This document shows positions 50,261 through 58,244 of a stretch of DNA of 64,000 nt, one piece after another. A program made the translations under genes and the position numbers. A model generated the notes under the pieces. That model worked only from the letters and a program-made list of their open reading frames with translations, had not been told where the DNA came from and did not search any database. Numbering within the stretch: position 1 is the stretch's first letter; every line of letters begins with the position of its first letter. The DNA comes from Clostridia bacterium (lineage in GTDB: Bacteria > Bacillota > Clostridia > TANB77 > CAG-508), in NCBI GenBank assembly GCA_017512025.1, contig JAFWHH010000009.1, forward strand, positions 434,001-498,000, written 5' to 3'.

Positions 50261-52102
50261 ATGTGTGGAATAGTAGGATATGTTGGGACTAAAAAAGCAT
50301 ACCCAATATTAATTGACGGCTTAACAGCCTTAGAATATAGAGGTTATGACTCTGCTGGAATAGCTTCTATGGAAAATGATGGAATTAAAGTTTTAAAGGA
50401 TAAAGGAAGAGTTAGCAACTTAAATAGTTTAGATGGTATCGATAGCTTAACAGGAACTATTGGTATTGCTCATACTAGATGGGCTACTCACGGAATGCCT
50501 TCAAAGGTTAATTCTCACCCACATATGGATAATAGCGAAACATTTGCTGTTGTTCACAACGGAATCATTGAAAACTACAATGATTTAAGAAAATTTTTAG
50601 GAGATAATGGTTATACTTTTCTATCTCAAACAGATACAGAAGTTATACCAAATCTTGTACATTACTACTTTGAAAAAGAATCTGGAGAAGGTGTAGATAA
50701 ATTCTTAGCAGCTGTTATAAAAGCTACAGCTGATTTAAAAGGAAGTTTCGCTATTGAAGTATTATCAAACTTATATCCAGATACAATGATAGTTACTAGA
50801 AAGGATAGCCCTCTTGTTATAGGAAAAGGAGCTGATGGATTCCATATTGCATCTGATATTCCTGCTTTACTAGAATATACAAGAGATTTCTACTTACTAG
50901 ATGACTACGAATATACAGTTATGACAAAAGATTCAATTAAGTTCTTTGACAAAGATGCTAAAGAGCATGATAAAGAAATCAAAAATATCGAATGGGCTGC
51001 TTCAGCTGCTGAAAAGAATGGTTATGATGACTATATGTTAAAAGAAATATATGAACAACCAACAGCTATTAGAGAAACAATTGGTTCAAGATTAAAAGAA
51101 GGTGAACCATGTAACTTCAGTGATATTGATATTTCTAAAGATTATTTATCTACAGTAAATAAGATATTTATCGTTGCTTGTGGTACAGCTATGCATGCTG
51201 GATTAACAGGAAAGAAATTTATTGAAAATCTATGTAACATCCCTGTTGAAGTTGATGTTGCTTCAGAATTTAGATATAGAAATCCAATCGTTAATGATAA
51301 AACTTTATGTATTTTCATTAGCCAATCTGGAGAAACTGCTGATACAATAGCAGCATTAAAATTATGTAGAGAAAAAGGTGCAAAAACTTTAGCTGTTTCA
51401 AACGTTATTGGAAGCTCTATAACAAGAGAAGCTGACTACACAATTTATACTCATGCTGGACCAGAGATTGCTGTTGCTTCTACAAAAGCATATACATCTC
51501 AAGTTGTATTATTAGGAATTTTAGCAGTATACTTTGCAGAAATATTAGGAAGCCAAGATGCAGCTACTATTGATTCAATCAAGAAAGACATAATGGAACT
51601 TCCTTCAAAAATAGAAACATCATTAAAAACAATTGATGATGTAAAAGCATTTGCTAAGAAAATCTACAATGAAAAAGATATGTTCTTTATTGGTAGAGGT
51701 GTTGATTACAATGTAGCATTAGAAGGATCTTTAAAATTAAAAGAGATTTCTTACATTCACTCAGAAGCATATGCATCTGGAGAATTAAAACATGGACCAA
51801 TCGCCCTTATTGAAAAAGACATTACAGTTATTAGTATACTAACAGATGAAAGCTTAGTTGAGAAATCAATAAGCAATATTCAAGAAGTTATAACACGTGG
51901 AGCTAAAACATTTATCGTAACAAACTTAGACTTACCAAATACAAACTTTGAAAATGTTATTAGAATTGAAAAGACAAATCCACTACTATCACCTATCTTA
52001 TCTGTTATTCCTTTACAATTATTATCATACTATATTTCAAAGGAAAAAGGATTAGATGTTGATAAGCCAAGAAACTTAGCAAAATCAGTAACAGTTGAAT
52101 AG
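50261..52102 (+). CDS. glmS: glucosamine-fructose-6-phosphate aminotransferase
   Basis: GlmS makes glucosamine-6-phosphate from fructose-6-phosphate and glutamine, the first step to UDP-GlcNAc and peptidoglycan. The 613-residue product has an N-terminal class II amidotransferase with Cys2 as nucleophile (MCGIVGYVG) and two SIS domains (SQSGETADTIAALK near 355, and GRGVDYNVALEGSLKLKEI near 480). It ends DKPRNLAKSVTVE with the conserved KSVTVE tail. Regulation by the upstream ribozyme is strongly supported. Confidence 0.98.
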   Translation: MCGIVGYVGTKKAYPILIDGLTALEYRGYDSAGIASMENDGIKVLKDKGRVSNLNSLDGIDSLTGTIGIAHTRWATHGMPSKVNSHPHMDNSETFAVVHNGIIENYNDLRKFLGDNGYTFLSQTDTEVIPNLVHYYFEKESGEGVDKFLAAVIKATADLKGSFAIEVLSNLYPDTMIVTRKDSPLVIGKGADGFHIASDIPALLEYTRDFYLLDDYEYTVMTKDSIKFFDKDAKEHDKEIKNIEWAASAAEKNGYDDYMLKEIYEQPTAIRETIGSRLKEGEPCNFSDIDISKDYLSTVNKIFIVACGTAMHAGLTGKKFIENLCNIPVEVDVASEFRYRNPIVNDKTLCIFISQSGETADTIAALKLCREKGAKTLAVSNVIGSSITREADYTIYTHAGPEIAVASTKAYTSQVVLLGILAVYFAEILGSQDAATIDSIKKDIMELPSKIETSLKTIDDVKAFAKKIYNEKDMFFIGRGVDYNVALEGSLKLKEISYIHSEAYASGELKHGPIALIEKDITVISILTDESLVEKSISNIQEVITRGAKTFIVTNLDLPNTNFENVIRIEKTNPLLSPILSVIPLQLLSYYISKEKGLDVDKPRNLAKSVTVE

Positions 52103-52110
52103 TTATATAA

Positions 52111-52151
52111 AAGCGTAGTAAAATTATTTTTGCTACGCTCTTTATTTTTTT
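52111..52151 (+). terminator. glmS terminator
   Basis: AGCGTAG (52112-52118) pairs with CTACGCT (52133-52139), followed by CTTTATTTTTTT. Confidence 0.88.
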
Positions 52152-52200
52152 CTTGACTATCCCCTACATTTATGTTATAAATATTAAGTACTTATTTTAT

Positions 52201-52275
52201 GGCCCCTTGGTCAAGCGGTTAAGACGCGGCCCTCTCAAGGCCGAATCATGGGTTCGATTCCCGTAGGGGTCACCA
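52201..52275 (+). tRNA. tRNA-Glu (anticodon CUC)
   Basis: A complete cloverleaf is visible: acceptor GGCCCCT/AGGGGTC, anticodon arm CGGCC-CTCTCAA-GGCCG, T-arm ATGGG-TTCGATT-CCCGT and encoded CCA (52273-52275). The D-arm contains GGTCAAGCGGTTAAGAC. The tRNA lies between glmS and the distal end of sigK. Confidence 0.96.
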
Positions 52276-52280
52276 AACAA

Positions 52281-52309
52281 AAAAAGCAAGTGTTTAACAC
52301 TTGCTTTTT
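52281..52309. terminator. bidirectional terminator of tRNA-Glu and sigK
   Basis: AAAAAGCAAGTG pairs with CACTTGCTTTTT around TTTAA. On the plus strand it ends tRNA-Glu, and on the minus strand it overlaps the stop codon of the sigK 3' segment. Confidence 0.88.
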
Positions 52310-52376
52310 ATTTTTCTTCTATTGAAAACTCTTTTGATAACTTTCCAATTGCTTTTGTCTCAATTCTCGATACATA
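52308..52376 (-). pseudogene. sigK: sigK 3' segment, separated by the skin-like element
   Basis: The minus strand encodes YVSRIETKAIGKLSKEF and then SIEEK before a TAA at 52308-52310. This is the end of sigma region 4.2 and the C-terminus expected for SigK (SRSYVSRIEKRAL in Bacillus). It has no start of its own. It becomes the end of sigK only after the 1.8-kb insert is removed by recombination between the GATACATA repeats. The joined protein would have about 235 residues, close to the 241 of Bacillus SigK. Confidence 0.9.
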
Positions 52377-52399
52377 GAAACATTATTATAGCTAATATT
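52369..52399. repeat. att site, tRNA-Glu-proximal end
   Basis: This is the core GATACATA (52369-52376) followed by the element-internal arm (52377-52399). Together with the partner at 54148-54178 it has the layout of a serine-recombinase attL/attR pair: direct core repeat, inverted internal arms. Confidence 0.85.
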
Positions 52400-52447
52400 C
52401 ATTCATAAAAACTGTCACTATGCATATCCTTTTATTAGGAGAATGCT

Positions 52448-52561
52448 ATGGATTATGTATTGATTTATTCTGACACAAAAGATTCAATTGAAGATATACT
52501 TATAAAAATATACACAGACTTTGTAGAAAATAATTTAAAAGACTTACTTACATCCAAATGA
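52448..52561 (+). CDS. 37-residue ORF coupled to the recombinase
   Basis: This small ORF (MDYVLIYSDTKDSIEDILIK, then KIYTDFVENNLKDLLTSK) has AGGAG six bases before its ATG. Its TGA overlaps the ATG of the recombinase as ATGA, implying translational coupling. It is acidic at the start and helical, and the family is unknown. Lying with the recombinase inside the element, it could be a recombination directionality factor or simply a leader. A CATA-N-CATA arrangement about 30-45 bases upstream loosely resembles a sigma-E promoter. Confidence 0.6.
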   Translation: MDYVLIYSDTKDSIEDILIKIYTDFVENNLKDLLTSK

Positions 52562-54136
52562 TTTCTGATATCCATATAGATAATTCAATTAACTACAAAG
52601 TCGCCCTGTATATTCGATTGTCAAAAGAAGACTTTAAACCACGGTGAATCTGAAAGTATTTCAAATCAACGTTCAATTTTAAGACAATATACCAAAGATA
52701 ATAATCTTATTGTTTATGATGAATACATTGATGATGGTATAAGTGGTACGACCTTTGATCGTCCCGGATTTAATAGATTAATATCCGATATAAAAACAAA
52801 AAAGATAAATACTGTAATTTCAAAAGATCTTTCGAGGCTTGGGCGTGACTACATCCTTACTGGTTACTATTTAGAAAAATTCTTTCCCGAAAATAATGTT
52901 AGATATATCTCAATATTAGACGGAATTGATACGGGAGTGAATAGCGCATCTAATGACATTACACCATTTAAAGCATTGCTTAATGATATGTATGCAAAAG
53001 ATATATCAAACAAAATAAAAAGTGTAAAACATACCAAACAGACATTAGGTTTATTTATTGGTTCAAAAGCTCCGTATGGTTATAAATTAAACAAAGAATT
53101 TCCAAACAAATTGTTTGTTGATATCGAAGCTAAACCAATTATAGAAAGAATCTTTCATGAAGCAACACTTGGTAAATCATGTAGAAGTATTGCCTCTAAT
53201 TTGAACAAAGATAATATTCCTACCCCATCGGAGTATGCGGTTACTCACGGCTTCAAAGTATCTAAACAAAGTAACTCTTGGTCTGGCACAAGAATCAGAG
53301 AAATAATATTAAACGAAGTATATATTGGAAATATGGTTCAAGGTAGAATGAAAAAAGTTAGTTATAAATCTAAAAAGAATATTCGACTACCTAAAAAAGA
53401 CTGGAAAATCGTAAAAAATACTCACGACCCAATTATTGATATAAATACATTTCAAAAAGCAAATGAAATGCTACTTTTAAGAAAACAAACACGTGTAAAA
53501 ACACACGATTACTTACTAAAAGGACTGATCTACTGTCATGAGTGTAGAAATAAAATGTATTGTTCCTCACGACATCTAGCAAGTGGAACCAAATATTATT
53601 TTAGATGTAAATCTAGTTTGTCAGCCTCCGAACCCATTGGCTGTAGACCTCATTCTATTCGAATGGATTATGTGGAAGATTTAGTACTCGATGTATTTAA
53701 TAATTTGCTTCAAAAAAATCGCAATCAAAAGCTACTAAAAAAAATATCTGCTAAATATTATTGTAGTCATTTTGAAAAAAAAGATTATACAAACAAATTA
53801 AATACTTACAAAGAAAAGCTTCAAGAATTAACCTCTGAAATTGATAAATTATATTCTGATAAAATTTCGGGATTAATTGAAAACGATGATTTTAGACGAA
53901 TATATAAAATAAAAAAACAAACTCAGAATCAAATTGAATTAAACATACTTCATCTAAAAGAATCAAATCACTTTGTACGAGATAAAAAGTCTACTATAAC
54001 AAATTTAATAAATAAGTTTGAATCTAACTTTCATTTAGAAAGAAAGGATTTATTATATTTAATAAAAAGGATTGAAATTGATACTTATAAAAAAATATAT
54101 ATTTATTGTAACTTCAATAAATCAAATTCTTTGTAG
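52558..54136 (+). pseudogene. large serine recombinase (SpoIVCA-like), frameshifted
   Basis: Reading starts at ATG 52558 with the catalytic domain (YKVALYIRLSKED, catalytic Ser) but hits TGA at 52645. From 52646 the +1 frame continues as ESESISNQRSILRQYTKD, then GISGTTFDRPGF and ISKDLSRLGRDY. It runs through a recombinase domain, a zinc ribbon (CHECRNKMYC...CRPHS) and a coiled coil to 54136. Removing one C from the CC at 52639-52640 gives an uninterrupted reading of about 526 residues. It should excise the sigK insert. As sequenced, the ORF is broken, by mutation or by sequencing error. Confidence 0.88.
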
Positions 54137-54147
54137 GGGTTCAAAAA

Positions 54148-54178
54148 ATTATTAGTTATAATTATGTTCTGATACATA
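54148..54178. repeat. att site, sigK-proximal end
   Basis: This is the core GATACATA (54171-54178) preceded by the element-internal arm (54148-54170), the inverted counterpart of 52377-52399. The stop codon that truncates the sigK 5' segment lies inside this arm. Confidence 0.85.
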
Positions 54179-54817
54179 AGAGCGTGATATACCAAGTTTC
54201 TTGGCTATCTGCTCTTGTGTTTTCGGTCTATTTCCATCCAATCCAAATCGCATTGTCAATATACCAAGCTCTCTATCTTTTAAGAGCTCTTTCATTTTGA
54301 TATACATTTTTTTAATTTTAAACTTCAAATCAACTTGATCTTCAATACTTTTTCCTTCGCTTTCAAGAACCTCCTGTAAACTAACTGTATTGTCATCCTT
54401 ATCTTTTCCAATTGTTTCTTCAAGATATACTTCGCTATTCAGCTTCTTTGTACTACGGAAGTACATTAATATTTCATTATCTATACATCTTGAAACATAT
54501 GTAGAAAGTTTTACTCCTTTTTTACTATTAAAGCTATCTATTCCCTTTATTAAACCTATTGTACCTATGGATATTAAATCATCCAAATCATTACTATTAT
54601 TACAATATTTTTTGCAAACATGTGCAACAAGTCTTAGATTTCTTTCAATCAACACTTTTCTAGCTGTTAAATCGCCATTGTAAAATCTCTCCAGATATTC
54701 CTTCTCCATTTCTGGGCTCAATGGCTCTGGAAACAAGCTATTCTTTGATATATATCCAACCACTAACAAGGTATTCTGCAGGAATGATAAGAATCCAGTC
54801 ATAGAGAGTATTACCAT
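54152..54817 (-). pseudogene. sigK: sigK 5' segment (pro-sigma-K), interrupted
   Basis: The 221-residue product matches mother-cell sporulation sigma factor K. It has a hydrophobic pro-sequence (MVILSMTGFLSFLQNTLLVV), then LFPEPLS, the region 2 block NLRLVAHVCKKY...DLISIGTIGLIKGI and region 4 (KTQEQIAKKLGISRSYVS). After YVS it continues as EHNYN and a stop, which come from the inserted element. I start it at ATG 54817, with GGAGGG five bases upstream. The retained pro-sequence implies SpoIVFB-type processing as well as DNA rearrangement as controls. Confidence 0.93.
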
Positions 54818-54830
54818 ACTATCCCTCCAT

Positions 54831-54858
54831 TTATACATATATTAAACTATATGTATAA
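54831..54858. repeat. palindrome upstream of sigK
   Basis: TTATACATAT and ATATGTATAA form a perfect 10-bp inverted repeat around eight bases, 14 bases before the sigK start. It could be a regulatory protein site in the sigK promoter region. On the minus strand, CATATAGT nearby resembles a sigma-E -10 box. Confidence 0.55.
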
Positions 54859-54884
54859 AACTAATTAATGTGCCTGACCTCTAA

Positions 54885-56528
54885 CTACTTTTGAATAAAT
54901 CTTTTTGAAACCATGCAACCAATAGCCATTACTATCCAAAATAAATTGTAGTTAACAAGACCTGTTCTTGGTAATGTTTGATTAGCGACTTGTTTCTTCT
55001 TATTCTTGAAAGTTATACTTTTGATTTCATTTTCTTTCAATTCAACAGTAACTACATCATTTGATAATATATACTCTTTGGCTGTTTCAACTTCCTTAAT
55101 AGTATATTTCTTATTAATAGGTAAGCCCTCTACTTTTGCTTCGCCATTCTTATCGGTAACAATTGTATTTATTAAATTACCAGACTCATCATATATTTCA
55201 AATTTTGCACCTTCAATTCTAATTTGATTATTGTCAGCATCAACTTTAATTACCTTAATCTTGCTCTTTTTTAATTCATTTTCGAATAGTATTTCTTTTG
55301 ACTCGTCATAACCAATATCAATTACTTTTTCTTCAGCCATTAATTCATAGCCTCTTGCACTTTCTACTTCCTTAACAACAATTTGTCCTTGATGCAGATT
55401 ATCAATATTTATTATTCCATTTTCATCCGTAGTGTACGTTCCAATATCCTGGCCATTTTTATATTTTATAGAAAATTTAACTCCTGCAAGCGCTTTTTTA
55501 TCATTTTTATCAACTTTAACAATTTTTAGTTTTGATTTATTAATCTCGATATTAATATTAGCTTCCGCTTCAACATTCTTACTTAAACTATCACAACATA
55601 GCATGTAGTTTTGATAATTACCTTCCTTACATTCTGCATAATATATTGGATAATTTCTGCAAGCTCCTGTTACAGCTACACAGCCAGTTATATTTTCCAT
55701 AATAGCCTTCTTTGGAACCATTATTCTAAATTCATCACCTCCTTTAAATGTAGATTGTTCTATTCCATTTATATTAGTAATTTTGGTACCTTCTGGGAAT
55801 CCAGAAAAACCTTTAACTATATACTCTGTACACTCTACATTAGAAACAACTTTAGCTGATTGATAATAGTAATTTTTGTCTTTTTGATATTCAGTAAAAC
55901 TTCCGATTGTTTGAATCGATAAGTTGTTCGTATATTTCATTGTTTCGGTTCCATTATTTCCAATATTAACTAAATTACAAATTGCATTAATTACTTTTTC
56001 TCCTCTACGCCAAGTTTCATTTTTGTCTTGCCCAGCTACTCTATCTTCACCCGGTCTATATAAACTTCTTATATCACTTTCTGTATTCCCTCTTAACATC
56101 GCATATAAAGCCATTTTAGTAGCTAGATACGCATCTTGATCTGTCTCAACACCAAGCTCAGATGCAGATTTATATGGATATCCATTTTTTAATGCTCTCC
56201 AACATTTTTCATCCGTTATAAGATTTTTAAGTTCCACATCATATCCACTAAATTCTCCTGATATATAACCAATACCTTTTAAATCTGGATCAACGCAATA
56301 TGCAACTTTCTTTTGACCATTTTCATCAACGTAGTTTGTAATACTATATGTAACATATATCCATTCCTCTCCATTCCATTTTTGTATTGTATAAAATCCT
56401 TTTTCAGCACGTTCTAAATAGCTTGTATCACCAACTGAAGCAGCTATAGATTTATTACTTATAAAAAATATCTGTATTATTGAAATAATACTTAAAATAC
56501 CTGCAATTATTTTCTTTTTATTAATCAT
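54885..56528 (-). CDS. LPXTG surface protein with thioester-like and two Cna-B domains
   Basis: The 547-residue product has a signal peptide (about 1-29, ending SIAA). An N-terminal thioester-domain-like region follows (YCVDPDLKG near 78, YLATKMALYAML near 130), then two Cna-B domains (about 335-420 and 425-505, each with a KIVKVD/KVIKVD start and a VKEVE or IKEVE Glu). A sorting signal ends the protein (LPRTG, hydrophobic helix, KRFIQK). In canonical thioester domains the second motif is TQxAIW; here the Gln is Lys, so a covalent thioester is unlikely. The sortase gene lies just upstream. Confidence 0.87.
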   Translation of the reverse strand: MINKKKIIAGILSIISIIQIFFISNKSIAASVGDTSYLERAEKGFYTIQKWNGEEWIYVTYSITNYVDENGQKKVAYCVDPDLKGIGYISGEFSGYDVELKNLITDEKCWRALKNGYPYKSASELGVETDQDAYLATKMALYAMLRGNTESDIRSLYRPGEDRVAGQDKNETWRRGEKVINAICNLVNIGNNGTETMKYTNNLSIQTIGSFTEYQKDKNYYYQSAKVVSNVECTEYIVKGFSGFPEGTKITNINGIEQSTFKGGDEFRIMVPKKAIMENITGCVAVTGACRNYPIYYAECKEGNYQNYMLCCDSLSKNVEAEANINIEINKSKLKIVKVDKNDKKALAGVKFSIKYKNGQDIGTYTTDENGIINIDNLHQGQIVVKEVESARGYELMAEEKVIDIGYDESKEILFENELKKSKIKVIKVDADNNQIRIEGAKFEIYDESGNLINTIVTDKNGEAKVEGLPINKKYTIKEVETAKEYILSNDVVTVELKENEIKSITFKNKKKQVANQTLPRTGLVNYNLFWIVMAIGCMVSKRFIQK

Positions 56529-56560
56529 ACAATTCTCCTTTTTTAATGTTATTTTTATAT

Positions 56561-57175
56561 TTATACTTTCTCTATTCCTTTAACACACAATCTCTTGCTT
56601 CTATCTGATTTGATACAAGTAATGAGCGTTATTGAATTTTCGTTTGTTTTATCTAACACAGACAAGTCTTCTTCGGATATTTGCTTTATTTGATAAACTT
56701 CATATATTCTTGTTCCAAGCTTAGTTTGATATTTTATTTCATCACCAACCTCAAGAGTATTTATTTTCTCAAAATAATGTGCATAACTCCCTCTATTATG
56801 AGATGCTAAACAAATATTTCCAAACCAATAGCCACTACTTTCAAAGTGCCCTACAGCTATCTTTAATGTTTCTTGATTCACACCATCCATAATTGGAGCG
56901 TTAACGCCTATTTTATCGATTATAATCTTACCTACTATATTGTTATCTTCTTTTAAATTATCGATGGAAAATACTTCATTCTCGCTTTCTACTTGCTGAT
57001 TTATATCATCATTTTTATTAACAATATTTTCATTAATAATGCTGTCTGCTTTTAATAAAAGCTCTTTTTCATTTTTCTTAATGAAAGTAATATTTCGAAC
57101 TAATAAAAATAGACAAAGTGAAGTTACGCCACTTAAACAAACACTGAAAAAAACCTTCAATGCTCTTTTTTTCAG
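56561..57175 (-). CDS. sortase, probable CTG start
   Basis: The product of about 204 residues has an N-terminal membrane helix and a sortase beta-barrel. Catalytic His lies in CLASHNRGSYAHYF, Cys in SITLITCIKSD and Arg in SDRSKRLCVKG. It should anchor the adjacent LPRTG protein to the wall. The only good ribosome binding site (GGAGGTGG, 57182-57189) lies nine bases before an in-frame CTG at 57175. The next standard start is TTG 57160, 24 bases from that site. CTG initiation (reading KKRALKVFFSV) also restores the basic residues expected before the helix. Confidence 0.82.
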   Translation of the reverse strand: MKKRALKVFFSVCLSGVTSLCLFLLVRNITFIKKNEKELLLKADSIINENIVNKNDDINQQVESENEVFSIDNLKEDNNIVGKIIIDKIGVNAPIMDGVNQETLKIAVGHFESSGYWFGNICLASHNRGSYAHYFEKINTLEVGDEIKYQTKLGTRIYEVYQIKQISEEDLSVLDKTNENSITLITCIKSDRSKRLCVKGIEKV

Positions 57176-57311
57176 AGCTAACCACCTCCGTTTATTAAAT
57201 TTTAAAATTTGGAAAATTCTTAAGAATTAAAAATTTTGAATAAAAATTATAGCTTAATAATACGCTCATAAATCCGTATTTGTCAAGCTTTTTTCATCGA
57301 CATAAATACCG

Positions 57312-58190
57312 CTATTTCGACATATCATCTATTGTTTGAATTATATCATCTTTACATGTGAATAAATTCGCACCATCTTTTATAAGCTCATTTGTTCCTT
57401 CTGAATTAACAGAAAAAATATTTCCTGGTACAGCATAAACTTCTTTTCCTTGCTCGATAGCATAGTTTGCAGTTATCAACGTACCACTTTTCTTACTTCC
57501 TTCTATTACAATTACTGCATCAGATAATCCACTAATTATTCTATTTCTTCTTGGAAAGTTTTGTTTGAATGGTTTGGTTCCAACTATATACTCAGATAGT
57601 ATAAGTCCTCCATTTTGTACGATTCTGTCCGCAAGCTTGGTGTTCTTGCTAGGATAAATATTGTCAAGTCCATTACCTATGACAGCTATTGTTTTTGAAT
57701 TATTATTTAATGCAGTTATATGCCCAATTGAATCTATTCCAATAGCTAATCCACTTACAATAGATATATTTCTTTTAGCTAATTCTTTTGAAATGAGCTC
57801 GGCACATTTTATACCGTACTCAGTACATTCTCTAGATCCAACAATAGCAGCTGAATAATTATTTACTATACTTATATTACCTTTATAAAAAAGGACAATC
57901 GGTCTGTTTGGAATATCTTTCAATTTTTTAGGATAATCTTCATCAAAACATGTAACCATACTTACATTATATATTTCCATGTAATCTAGATATTTCTTTA
58001 AGTTTTTTCTATAATCAAGGTTTAGAATCTCTTTTATAATTTTATCTTCTAAAAAGTTACAACTCATTAGCTCTTCCCTATCTAAGTTCCAAATATTACT
58101 TAAGCTATGATACTTTTCTAAAAGTTTCTCTAATACTTCATAATACATATAATTCATTCTTGAAATCCATAACCAATATATTTTATCTAT
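57312..58190 (-). CDS. dprA: DNA processing protein DprA, probable ATA start
   Basis: DprA loads RecA on incoming single-stranded DNA during natural transformation. The Rossmann-like core is clear: IVGSRECTEYG near 120, SGLAIGIDSIGHITAL, VIGNGLDNIYPSKN and FPRRNRIISGLSDAVIVIEG. The C-terminal winged helix of longer homologues is absent. The first ATG (58157) would remove the conserved IYWLWIS segment. An ATA at 58190 lies seven bases after GGAGG and restores it, giving 292 residues. AUA initiation is rare, so this start is an inference. Confidence 0.88.
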   Translation of the reverse strand: MDKIYWLWISRMNYMYYEVLEKLLEKYHSLSNIWNLDREELMSCNFLEDKIIKEILNLDYRKNLKKYLDYMEIYNVSMVTCFDEDYPKKLKDIPNRPIVLFYKGNISIVNNYSAAIVGSRECTEYGIKCAELISKELAKRNISIVSGLAIGIDSIGHITALNNNSKTIAVIGNGLDNIYPSKNTKLADRIVQNGGLILSEYIVGTKPFKQNFPRRNRIISGLSDAVIVIEGSKKSGTLITANYAIEQGKEVYAVPGNIFSVNSEGTNELIKDGANLFTCKDDIIQTIDDMSK

Positions 58191-58208
58191 ATTATCACCT
58201 CCATCAAA

Positions 58209-58240
58209 AAAGGGACTTTAAGATAATCTTAAAATCCCCC
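58209..58240 (-). terminator. folD terminator
   Basis: GGGACTTTAAGAT and ATCTTAAAATCCC pair with few mismatches and are followed by TTTTTTGATG on the minus strand. The stem ends just before the dprA ribosome binding site, so dprA may rely on readthrough or another promoter. Confidence 0.8.
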
Positions 58241-58244
58241 TAAT

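Larger units (their letters stand above)
52369..54178 (+). mobile_element. minimal skin-like element interrupting sigK
   Basis: The element is bounded by the 8-bp direct repeat GATACATA (52369-52376 and 54171-54178). Next to each repeat, inside the element, are inverted arms: GAAACATTATTATAGCTAAT (52377-52396) and the reverse complement of 54152-54170, which reads AGAACATAATTATAACTAA. They are alike at most positions. Precise exchange between the repeats deletes 1,802 bases and restores the sigK frame. Contents are only a 37-codon ORF and a large serine recombinase. Known skin elements of Bacillus and Clostridioides are far larger, and this one breaks sigK very near its 3' end. Confidence 0.9.

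Noticed and set aside
52633..52648. Programmed -1 frameshift at TTTAAAC in the recombinase
   Set aside because: The heptamer is not in the X-XXY-YYZ phase, and the needed shift is +1. A one-base insertion explains the data better.
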